From positions 1 to 22,349 of the forward strand of contig UROX01000024.1 of the NCBI GenBank assembly GCA_900549685.1: a DNA stretch of 22,349 bases. The letters run 5' to 3'. The stretch comes from an uncultured Alistipes sp. GTDB taxonomy: Bacteria > Bacteroidota > Bacteroidia > Bacteroidales > Rikenellaceae. Under the pieces are notes generated by a model. That model made no database searches, was not told the DNA's origin, and saw only the letters and a program-made list of their open reading frames with translations. The number at the start of each line of letters is the position of its first letter. Positions within the stretch are counted from its first letter, which is position 1. Shown here in pieces: positions 15,988 through 22,349 of the stretch. The position numbers were made by a program, and so were the translations under genes.

Positions 15988-16156
15988 TAAATGCGATTAT
16001 ATGCTTTGGTGTGCCGACGGAAAACCGATGCGGCGACTGGCCGGATCGCATCCCTGCCTTTTTGCGGCAGAGGAAGACCCGGCTGGAAAATGCGGAGGAA
16101 AACTGCCGCCGCAGTTTCCGATGGCGATATAATACGTGATCGCTTATGTAGATACG

Positions 16157-16176
16157 GGGACGGCACGTGCCGTCCC
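16157..16176. repeat. 20-bp perfect palindrome before the first GH78 gene
   Basis: GGGACGGCACGTGCCGTCCC is its own reverse complement and ends 12 nt before ATG 16189. It could be a protein-binding operator downstream of the promoter or an mRNA hairpin that shields the translation start. Which of the two cannot be told from sequence. Confidence 0.6.
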
Positions 16177-16188
16177 GAATGTCCCGAT

Positions 16189-18465
16189 ATGAAAAGAAAC
16201 CGGTTGTCTGTTTTTATACTGCTCGCCGTTATGGGGCCTCTGTCGCCGTTGCGTGCCGGGGCGCCCTCGCGACTGACGACCGATCTGGTCGAACATACCG
16301 ACAGGGTGTGGATCGGCGGCTGTCCGACGCAGGCGGCATTGTCCGACGTGCCGAAAGCGGAGCCGGTCGAGTTCGTAGAGATTGCGAGCCGCAGGCCCGT
16401 GCTGGGCTGGCAGGTCGAGGACGACCGCCGGGACGTGATGCAGACCGCCTATCGCATATTGGTGGCCACCTCTGCGGAACTGCTCGCCTGCGACAGTGCC
16501 GATATGTGGGACAGCGGGGACGTGGCTTCGGACCGCAGCGTGGCGGTCGAATACGACGGCAGGGAGCTGCGGCCTTCGACCGTATATTACTGGAAGGTCC
16601 GCACGGCCAACAACGGGACGCTTCAGCCGTGGTCGGCCGTCCGCGCATTCCGCACGGCTTCCGCCCTGTCGGACTATGCCACGCCCGCCTATCCGCTCGA
16701 GAAACGGACCGACCGGCCCGTCGTACGCCGGGCGCTCGACGACGGAGCGGTTTTCGTCGATTTCGGCCGTGCCGCGTTCGGGCAGATCGATCTGACGGTC
16801 CGTTCCGAAACGGGAACCGATACGCTCGTCGTCCGTTTGGGCGAATGCCTGCGCGAAGGGCGGATCGATCCCGCTCCCGGCGGAAGCCGGCGCTTTCTCT
16901 CGCAGCGCATCGCTCTGTTGCCCGGATGTCGTACCTATACGCTCGCGATTCCTGCCGACGGCCGCAATACGGCCGGCAGTGCCGTTCTCATGCCGTCGCA
17001 GACGGGCGAGGTCTATCCGTTCCGTTACTGCGAGGTCGAAGGGACCGATCCGCGGAACGTGACGGACGTGTGCCGCCGCAGCGTGCATTATCCGTTCGAC
17101 GACCGGGCCGCCCGTTTCGCGAGTTCCGATACGACGCTCGACCGCGTATGGGAAATGTGCCGGTATTCCATCGAGGCGACCTCTTTCGCCGGTCTGTACG
17201 TGGATGGCGACCGTGAGCGGATTCCCTACGAGGCCGATGCGCTCATCAACCAGTTGGCGCACTATTGCGTGGACCGCGAGTTCACGATGGCGCGCCGCAG
17301 CCACGAGTACCTGCTCGACCATGCCACATGGCCTACGGAGTGGATTATGCAGTCGGTTCTCATCGCATGGAACGACTATCTCTATACCGGCGACCGCCGG
17401 GCATTGGAACGTTACTACGACCGGCTCGGATGCCGTACGCTCCGGGCGCTCGCCGGCGAGGACGGTTTCATCCGTGTGACCGACGAGGCGCAGACTCCTC
17501 AGTTTCATGCCTCGATCGGTCTGTCGGGACAGAAACTGCGGACGATCGTCGATTGGCCCCATACGGGAATTCTCGGACTGGGCAAGGCCGAGGGCGGCGA
17601 GACCGACGGATTCGTCTTCAGGGACGTCAATACGGTGGCCAATGCCTATCATTACGAAGCGCTTCGGACGATGGCCCGCATCGCCGGGCTGCTCGGCCGG
17701 GACGACGATGCCGCCGGATACGATGCCGCGGCGCGGACGCTTCTGGACCGTTTCAACCGGCAGCTGTTCGACCGCAGGGCGGGCGCGTACCGCGACGGGG
17801 TGGGGACCGATCACTGTTCGCTCCATGCCAATATGTTTCCGCTCTGTTTCGGCATGGTGGAGAAGCGACACGTCCCTTCGGTCGCCCGTTTCGTCCGTTC
17901 GCGCGGCATGGCGTGCAGCGTCTACGGAGCGCAGTTCCTGCTCGACGCGCTCTATGCCGCGGGCGAAGACGCTTATGCGCTCGATCTGATGCGCTCCGAC
18001 GCCGAGCGGAGCTGGTACAATATGATCCGGTCCGGTTCCACCGTCTCGATGGAGGCGTGGGCCGACCGGTATAAGCCCAATCAGGACTGGAATCATGCTT
18101 GGGGAGCCGCTCCCGCCAACGTCATACCCCGGCAGCTGATGGGCGTCAAACCCGTCGAGGCCGGTTATGCCCGCGTCGAGATCCGGCCCTGTCCGGGCGG
18201 ACTGCGCTCTGCCTCGCTGCGTATGCCGTCGGTGCGGGGCGACATCGGCGTCGCATTCGAGAACGATTCTTCGGTATTCGTCCTGCAGGTCGATATTCCC
18301 GCCAACATGCGGGCCGACGTCTTTTTGCCGTTATCTTCTACGGTACGCGATTACGAACTGACCGAGGAGGGCCGCCCTGTGACGGGGACTTCGCGCGAAG
18401 GAAATTTCGTGAAAATCCCTGACACGGGTTCGGGTGCCAGAACGTATGTACTCAAAACCAAATAA
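16189..18465 (+). CDS. Secreted GH78-type alpha-L-rhamnosidase (758 aa)
   Basis: From ATG 16189 the product has a signal peptide (about 1-23) and an N-terminal fibronectin-like domain (about 60-158: RRPVLGWQVEDD, then TVYYWKVRTANNG and PWSAVRAFRTA). A beta-sandwich follows (about 185-290), then the six-hairpin catalytic barrel (about 300-650) and a C-terminal beta domain. The GH78 signature appears as GDRERIPYEADA (340-351), with Glu343 and Asp350 at the usual acid positions, and SMEAW (Glu622) with QDWNHAWGAAPANVI later. It should release terminal L-rhamnose from glycans in the periplasm or outside. The frame is open upstream to 15991, but only the 16189 start gives a signal peptide. The next rhamnosidase gene begins 30 nt downstream. 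Substrate linkage unknown. Confidence 0.9.
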   Translation: MKRNRLSVFILLAVMGPLSPLRAGAPSRLTTDLVEHTDRVWIGGCPTQAALSDVPKAEPVEFVEIASRRPVLGWQVEDDRRDVMQTAYRILVATSAELLACDSADMWDSGDVASDRSVAVEYDGRELRPSTVYYWKVRTANNGTLQPWSAVRAFRTASALSDYATPAYPLEKRTDRPVVRRALDDGAVFVDFGRAAFGQIDLTVRSETGTDTLVVRLGECLREGRIDPAPGGSRRFLSQRIALLPGCRTYTLAIPADGRNTAGSAVLMPSQTGEVYPFRYCEVEGTDPRNVTDVCRRSVHYPFDDRAARFASSDTTLDRVWEMCRYSIEATSFAGLYVDGDRERIPYEADALINQLAHYCVDREFTMARRSHEYLLDHATWPTEWIMQSVLIAWNDYLYTGDRRALERYYDRLGCRTLRALAGEDGFIRVTDEAQTPQFHASIGLSGQKLRTIVDWPHTGILGLGKAEGGETDGFVFRDVNTVANAYHYEALRTMARIAGLLGRDDDAAGYDAAARTLLDRFNRQLFDRRAGAYRDGVGTDHCSLHANMFPLCFGMVEKRHVPSVARFVRSRGMACSVYGAQFLLDALYAAGEDAYALDLMRSDAERSWYNMIRSGSTVSMEAWADRYKPNQDWNHAWGAAPANVIPRQLMGVKPVEAGYARVEIRPCPGGLRSASLRMPSVRGDIGVAFENDSSVFVLQVDIPANMRADVFLPLSSTVRDYELTEEGRPVTGTSREGNFVKIPDTGSGARTYVLKTK

Positions 18466-18495
18466 TCCAATTCAACCAAACGTAAACCGAACGAA

Positions 18496-20265
18496 ATGAA
18501 AAAACTGTTGATCTGTGCATTGACGATGTACACCGCGGCGCTTGCGGCGCAGCCGATGGGCAAAGGCAACCTGCCTCCCGTATTCCCGAAGGATGTGGCC
18601 GAGAAGGCGCAATTCGATACCCGGACCCGCGCCTATATCTCGCCTGTCCGTATCGTATGGACGCAGAACGGCGATCTGATTTCCGGCGCCGAGAACCTGC
18701 TCCTGCAGGGCAACGGCCAGGCCACGACGGCCAATACGCCCAGAACCGTCTTCACGAGCAAGGAGGGCAAACGTCCCTCGATCCTGCTCGACTTCGGTCG
18801 TGAGGTCCACGGCGGATTGCAGTTCGTGACCTGCATCCGCGCTTCCACCAAGCCGGTCAAGATCCGCGTCCGTCTGGGCGAATCCACCGGCGAGGCCATG
18901 TGCAACATTACCGAAGAGAACGGTGCGACGAACGACCACGCCATGCGCGACTATACGATCGAACTTCCGTGGCTGGGCGTGTGCGAGGTAGGTAACTCCG
19001 GTTTCCGCTTCGTGCGCATCGACATGCTTGAAGACGACGTGGAACTGCCCATCAAGGAGATCCGCGCCAGCCTGCTCTATCGCGACGTGCCCTACCTCGG
19101 GTCGTTCCGTTCGAGCGATCCGCGTGTGGACAGCATCTGGATGACGGGAGCCTATACGCTGCATCTGAACCTGCAGGAATATCTTGTCGAAGCGCCCAAG
19201 CGTGACCGTCTGGTATGGCTCGGCGACCTGCATCCCGAAGTCCGCACGGCACTGGCCGTCTTCGGCGACAACGAGGCTCTCTCGCGCGGACTGGACTTCG
19301 CCCGCGACGAAACTCCGCTGCCGGGCTGGATGAACGGCATGTGCTCCTACTCGCTGTGGTGGGTGCTCATCCACCGCGATTACTATAAGTACCGCGGCGA
19401 CCTGAACTATCTGCGCGAGCAGCAGGCCTACCTGAGCGACCTGCTCAAGATTCTGATGTCGAAAGTGGATGCCGAAGGCCGCGAGCATCTCGACGGCGGC
19501 GGACGCTTCCTCGACTGGCCGACCAGCGAGGACCAGAAAGCCGTCGATGCGGGTCTGCATGCGCTGATGCTGATGACTTTCGAAGCCGGTGCCGAAATGC
19601 TGGACGCGCTGGGCGACAAGGACCTTGCCGCTCAGTGTACGGAGACGGCGGCCCGCATGAAAAAGATCGTGCCCGACTACACGACCTCCAAGCAGTCCGC
19701 CGCGCTCATCGCTCTCTCTGGCATCATCCCCGCTCAGAAAGCCAACGACGAAGTGCTCAAAGTGGGCGGAGCGCACAAATTCTCGACTTTCTACGGCTAC
19801 TATATGTTGCAGGCGCAGGGCCTGGCCGGCGACTATGCCGGGGCGATCAAAAATATGAAAGATTACTGGGGCGGCATGCTCGATCTGGGCGCTACGACGT
19901 TCTGGGAAGATTTCGACATCGACTGGATGAAGAACGCCGCCCGCATCGACGAGCTGACGCCCGCCGGCAAGGTGGATGTGCACCGTACCTACGGCGACTA
20001 CTGCTACAAAGGGTATCGTCACAGCCTCGCCCACGGATGGGCTTCGGGTCCCACGGCCTGGTTGAGCGAATACGTGCTGGGTGTGCAGATCGTGGAACCG
20101 GGCTGCAAAGTCGTGAAGGTGGAACCCCATCTGGGCGATCTGCAATGGGTCGAAGGTACGGTACCCACGCCCTACGGCGTGATCAAGGTGCGCCACGACA
20201 AACAGGCCGACGGTTCGGTCAAATCCAAGATCGAAGCGCCTAAAGGCGTGAAGGTGCTGAAATAG
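18496..20265 (+). CDS. Secreted GH78-like alpha-L-rhamnosidase (589 aa)
   Basis: Signal peptide at about 1-18 (MKKLLICALTMYTAALAA). A beta-sandwich (about 95-195: LLDFGREVHGGLQF, then RVRLGESTGE) precedes the six-hairpin barrel (about 205-535) and a C-terminal beta domain (QIVEPGCKVVKVEPHLGDL). The GH78 signature is present in the form APKRDRLVWLGD (233-244): Asp237 stands where most GH78 enzymes have Glu, with Trp241 and Asp244 conserved. TTFWEDF (Glu471) and SLAHGWASGPT match the rest of the catalytic region. There is no N-terminal fibronectin-like domain, unlike its upstream partner. It is co-oriented and 30 nt downstream, so one operon is likely. Its codons lean strongly to C-ending forms, as in rhaB, suggesting high expression. 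Confidence 0.88.
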   Translation: MKKLLICALTMYTAALAAQPMGKGNLPPVFPKDVAEKAQFDTRTRAYISPVRIVWTQNGDLISGAENLLLQGNGQATTANTPRTVFTSKEGKRPSILLDFGREVHGGLQFVTCIRASTKPVKIRVRLGESTGEAMCNITEENGATNDHAMRDYTIELPWLGVCEVGNSGFRFVRIDMLEDDVELPIKEIRASLLYRDVPYLGSFRSSDPRVDSIWMTGAYTLHLNLQEYLVEAPKRDRLVWLGDLHPEVRTALAVFGDNEALSRGLDFARDETPLPGWMNGMCSYSLWWVLIHRDYYKYRGDLNYLREQQAYLSDLLKILMSKVDAEGREHLDGGGRFLDWPTSEDQKAVDAGLHALMLMTFEAGAEMLDALGDKDLAAQCTETAARMKKIVPDYTTSKQSAALIALSGIIPAQKANDEVLKVGGAHKFSTFYGYYMLQAQGLAGDYAGAIKNMKDYWGGMLDLGATTFWEDFDIDWMKNAARIDELTPAGKVDVHRTYGDYCYKGYRHSLAHGWASGPTAWLSEYVLGVQIVEPGCKVVKVEPHLGDLQWVEGTVPTPYGVIKVRHDKQADGSVKSKIEAPKGVKVLK

Positions 20266-20289
20266 GCGTCCGTTCGGGACGTTGCGCCT
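20264..20289 (+). terminator. Weak stem after the second rhamnosidase gene
   Basis: AGGCG and CGCCT enclose an inner stem CGTCC-GTTC-GGGACG directly after the stop codon. The pairing is short and interrupted, so termination here is doubtful; the larger hairpin at 20299-20365 is the better candidate. Confidence 0.25.
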
Positions 20290-20298
20290 GTAATGTGT

Positions 20299-20365
20299 GA
20301 ACGGGCGATGAAAAGGATGGTATCAAAAAACACAATTTTTATATCATTATTTTCATCGTCCGTTC
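20299..20365 (+). terminator. 67-nt near-palindrome between the rhamnosidase genes and rhaB (terminator and/or operator)
   Basis: GAACGGGCGATGAAAA (20299-20314) and TTTTCATCGTCCGTTC (20350-20365) are complementary at 15 of 16 positions. The 35-nt interior is also partly self-complementary (TGGTATCAAAAA against TTTTTATATCA), so the whole block folds into one long hairpin. A T-rich tail (TTCATTTTT) follows, fitting a terminator for the rhamnosidase operon. It also ends 12 bp before the -7 box of rhaB and could be a regulator site. Confidence 0.6.
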
Positions 20366-20377
20366 TTCATTTTTCCG

Positions 20378-20385
20378 TAAATTTG
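20378..20385 (+). promoter_or_regulatory. -7 box of the rhaB transcript
   Basis: TAAATTTG is an exact match to TAnnTTTG. No TTTG lies 19-21 nt upstream; instead the right arm of the 20299-20365 repeat covers the -33 region, as expected for an activator-dependent promoter. The leader to ATG 20514 would be about 120 nt. Activation by an AraC-type rhamnose regulator, as known for Bacteroides RhaR, is inference; no such gene is in view next to it. Confidence 0.5.
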
Positions 20386-20513
20386 TTATCGGAGAAGTCG
20401 CGATGGTTCATTTCCGTAACCGAAACGCTTCTCGGGGACGGCGGATGCGGAGAGAAAAACCGCTTCGGAGAGGCCGGTCCGATGCACGAAACTTAAAACC
20501 AAAACCGAATAAA

Positions 20514-21989
20514 ATGAAACAGATTTCGTTTCTCGCGTTCGACCTCGGGGCCACGAGCGGCCGCTCGATCCTCGGAACGCTCAACGAGGGCAAGCTCCAG
20601 ATGAAGGAACTGACCCGCTTCCCCAACCAGATTCTCGAATTGAACGGGCATTTCTACTGGAATATCTACTCGCTCTACGAACACCTCAAGGCCGGCATGG
20701 TCGCCGCCGCGAAGGAAGACGTGGAGATCACCTCGATCGGTATCGATACGTGGGGCGTCGATTTCGCTTTTCTGGGCGAAGACGGTCAGATGTTGGGCAT
20801 GCCCTATGCCTACCGCGATCCGCACACCGTGGGCGCTCCTGAAGAATATTTCGAAAAGATCGTTCCCCGCAAAGAGGTGTACGAGGCCACCGGTATCCAG
20901 GTGATGAACTTCAACAGCCTCTACCAGCTCTACGCGATGAAACGCGACAACTCCTCGCTGCTCAAAGCCGCCAAGGAGGCGCTGTTCATTCCCGATGCAC
21001 TGAGCTATATGCTCACCGGTAAGAAAGTGGTCGAATATACGATCGCTTCGACGTCCCAGATTCTCAACCCCCGGACCAAACAGTTCGAAAAGTCGCTGCT
21101 CGAAAAGATGGGCGTCGATCCCGAACTCTTCGGACAGATCGTCATGCCGGGTCACGTGATCGGCCATCTGACCGATACGCTGGCTGCCGAAACCGGTCTG
21201 GGCAAGCTGCCCGTCGTGGCTGTCGCCGGACACGATACCGCCTCGGCCGTGGCTGCCGTTCCCGCCAAGGACGAGAAATTCGCCTACCTGAGTTCCGGAA
21301 CGTGGTCGCTGATGGGTATCGAGGTCAAGGATCCGATCATCACCGAAGAGACTTCCAGCCTCAATATCACCAACGAAGGCGGTGTGGAAGGCACGACCCG
21401 TCTGCTGAAGAACATCACCGGGATGTGGATTCTCGAACAGTGCATCAAGGAATGGAAGAAAGAGGCCGTCGAATACACCTATCCCGAAATCGTCAAGATG
21501 GCCCGCGACGCCGCTCCGTTCCAGTCGTTCATCGATCCCGACAACGAAGCGTTCGCCAACCCCAAGAGCATGATCGCGGCGATCAAGGAATTCTGCACCA
21601 AGACGGGTCAGAAGGTTCCCCGCAACCATTCCGAGCTGATCCGCTGCATCTTCGAGAGCCTCGCGCTCAAATACAAGAACGTGCTCGACAAGTTCCGCTC
21701 GCTCGCGCCGTTCCCCATCGAAAAACTGCACATCATCGGCGGCGGTGCCAAGAACCGTCTGCTCAACCAGTTCACGGCCAATGCCACCGGCGTTACCGTC
21801 GTAGCGGGTCCGTCCGAAGGTACGGCCATCGGCAACATCATGCTCCAGGCCCGTGCGGCCGGCTGCGTGGGTTCGCTGCAGGAAATGCGTAACATGATCG
21901 GCGAGGCCATCGAAATCGAAACGTTCACGCCGGAAGACACCGACGCATGGAACGAGGCTTACGACAAGATCAAACACATGATCGGATAA
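20514..21989 (+). CDS. rhaB: Rhamnulokinase
   Basis: 491 residues from ATG 20514, normal for RhaB. It belongs to the FGGY carbohydrate kinases: phosphate loop FDLGATSGR (9-17), IDTWGVDFAFL (78-88), catalytic-base motif GHDTASAV with Asp241, SSGTWSLMG (260-268) and the C-terminal ATP motif IIGGGAKNRLLNQ. The sugar-binding signatures (NGHFYWN, AYRDPHT, TGIQVMNFNSLYQL) are those of rhamnulokinases rather than xylulokinases. It phosphorylates L-rhamnulose to L-rhamnulose-1-phosphate in the cytoplasm. The upstream open frame to 20403 lies in the leader and is unlikely to be translated. L-rhamnose isomerase follows after 99 bp containing a hairpin. Confidence 0.97.
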   Translation: MKQISFLAFDLGATSGRSILGTLNEGKLQMKELTRFPNQILELNGHFYWNIYSLYEHLKAGMVAAAKEDVEITSIGIDTWGVDFAFLGEDGQMLGMPYAYRDPHTVGAPEEYFEKIVPRKEVYEATGIQVMNFNSLYQLYAMKRDNSSLLKAAKEALFIPDALSYMLTGKKVVEYTIASTSQILNPRTKQFEKSLLEKMGVDPELFGQIVMPGHVIGHLTDTLAAETGLGKLPVVAVAGHDTASAVAAVPAKDEKFAYLSSGTWSLMGIEVKDPIITEETSSLNITNEGGVEGTTRLLKNITGMWILEQCIKEWKKEAVEYTYPEIVKMARDAAPFQSFIDPDNEAFANPKSMIAAIKEFCTKTGQKVPRNHSELIRCIFESLALKYKNVLDKFRSLAPFPIEKLHIIGGGAKNRLLNQFTANATGVTVVAGPSEGTAIGNIMLQARAAGCVGSLQEMRNMIGEAIEIETFTPEDTDAWNEAYDKIKHMIG

Positions 21990-22003
21990 TCGAATACGGA
22001 CCG

Positions 22004-22038
22004 GCCGCCTCCGGAGGGTGCGTCCCTCCGGAGGCGGC
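22004..22038 (+). terminator. Strong hairpin between rhaB and rhaA
   Basis: A perfect 15-bp GC-rich stem (22004-22018 with 22024-22038) with a 5-nt loop starts 15 nt after the rhaB stop. The tail is only TTCCTC, without a true T-run. It may be a partial terminator or an RNA-stability element that sets different levels of RhaB and RhaA. No consensus -7 box follows before rhaA. Confidence 0.55.
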
Positions 22039-22088
22039 TTCCTCGAAAAGACAATAATTACAAATCTTTTACACTAAAACTGATAACC

Positions 22089-22349
22089 ATGAAAGAAGCT
22101 CAGATTCTGAAAGCCTACGAAGCCGCCAAAGCGCGCTATGCCGAAATCGGCGTCGATACCGATGCCGTGCTCGAACAGATCGCCAAAGTATCCCTGTCGC
22201 TGCACTGCTGGCAGACCGACGACGTGACAGGTTTCGAAAACCCCGACGGACAGCTCTCCGGCGGTATCCAGGCTACCGGTAACTATCCCGGCAAAGCCCG
22301 CAACATCGACGAAGTGCGCAAGGACATCGAAAAGGTGAAAACCCTGCTC
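22089..22349 (+). CDS. rhaA: L-rhamnose isomerase, N-terminal part (cut by window end)
   Basis: 87 codons from ATG 22089 run off the window, about one fifth of the roughly 420-residue family length. The N-terminus is diagnostic: VSLSLHCWQTDDVTGFEN followed by LSGGIQATGNYPGKARNIDE, the conserved opening of RhaA. It converts L-rhamnose to L-rhamnulose, the step before RhaB, in the cytoplasm. The gene lies 99 bp downstream of rhaB, in the same direction, after a strong hairpin and an A/T-rich leader without Shine-Dalgarno sequence. Transporter and aldolase genes are expected further downstream by analogy with Bacteroides rhamnose operons. Confidence 0.95.
   Translation, partial: MKEAQILKAYEAAKARYAEIGVDTDAVLEQIAKVSLSLHCWQTDDVTGFENPDGQLSGGIQATGNYPGKARNIDEVRKDIEKVKTLL

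Noticed and set aside
16144..18096. 650-codon minus-strand open frame over the first rhamnosidase
   Set aside because: Antisense to a gene with intact GH78 motifs and a signal peptide; composition is His/Arg/Pro-rich as expected of a shadow frame.
18472..20196. 574-codon minus-strand open frame over the second rhamnosidase, and a similar one over rhaB (20493-21977)
   Set aside because: Both mirror strongly biased codon use of the sense genes and resemble no protein family.
20293..20496. 67-codon open frame upstream of rhaB
   Set aside because: It crosses the near-palindrome and the -7 box and has no signature of a real protein.
1..22349. Polysaccharide utilisation locus, CRISPR array, tRNA, insertion sequence or prophage
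   Set aside because: No SusC/SusD pair, spaced direct repeats, cloverleaf sequence, transposase or phage gene was seen.

Overview
The window looks like chromosomal DNA from a GC-rich member of the Bacteroidota. The gut genus Alistipes (Rikenellaceae) is my best guess, but the genus is inference. Reasons: Bacteroidota-style -7 boxes (TAnnTTTG) instead of sigma70 boxes, no clear Shine-Dalgarno sequences, A-rich leaders before start codons, and gene families typical of the phylum (patatin fused to POTRA and barrel, TolC/HlyD/ABC-2 efflux sets, paired GH78 enzymes, SDR-type mannonate oxidoreductase). No CRISPR array, rRNA, tRNA, insertion sequence or SusC/SusD pair was seen.

Layout. (1) 1-3310, minus strand: a patatin-like phospholipase with POTRA and outer-membrane barrel (3' end outside the window), then an AraC-family regulator. 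(2) 3485-8287, plus strand: an efflux operon of TolC, HlyD-type adaptor and two ABC-2 permeases, tightly packed with ATGA overlaps, no ATPase gene, closed by a strong hairpin. (3) 8716-8958: a stand-alone F1 ATP synthase epsilon subunit gene. (4) 9239-12422, minus strand: a DNA-repair group, Ada-like methyltransferase, exonuclease III and DNA polymerase IV. (5) 12637-13416, minus: a secreted polysaccharide deacetylase. (6) 13618-15817, minus: SDR D-mannonate oxidoreductase then mannonate dehydratase (UxuA). (7) 16189-22349, plus: two secreted GH78-type rhamnosidases, rhamnulokinase and the start of L-rhamnose isomerase.

How the parts fit. The right half reads as sugar catabolism: secreted rhamnosidases release L-rhamnose, RhaA and RhaB convert it to rhamnulose-1-phosphate, and the divergent Uxu pair handles fructuronate/mannonate from uronic acids. 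That combination would suit glycans containing both rhamnose and uronic acid, although the substrate is inference. The left half reads as an envelope and export module. A GTGTCCGAT-type motif recurs beside the efflux operon, beside the patatin gene and between the efflux operon and atpC, suggesting (not proving) a small regulon of the AraC-type regulator.

The most interesting non-coding signals are that shared motif, a 67-nt near-palindrome directly upstream of the rhaB promoter, a 20-bp perfect palindrome just before the first GH78 gene, and a three-copy repeat around the probable uxu promoter. I found no clearly new multi-gene system; the unusual points are regulatory architecture, the orphan atpC and the ATPase-less export operon.
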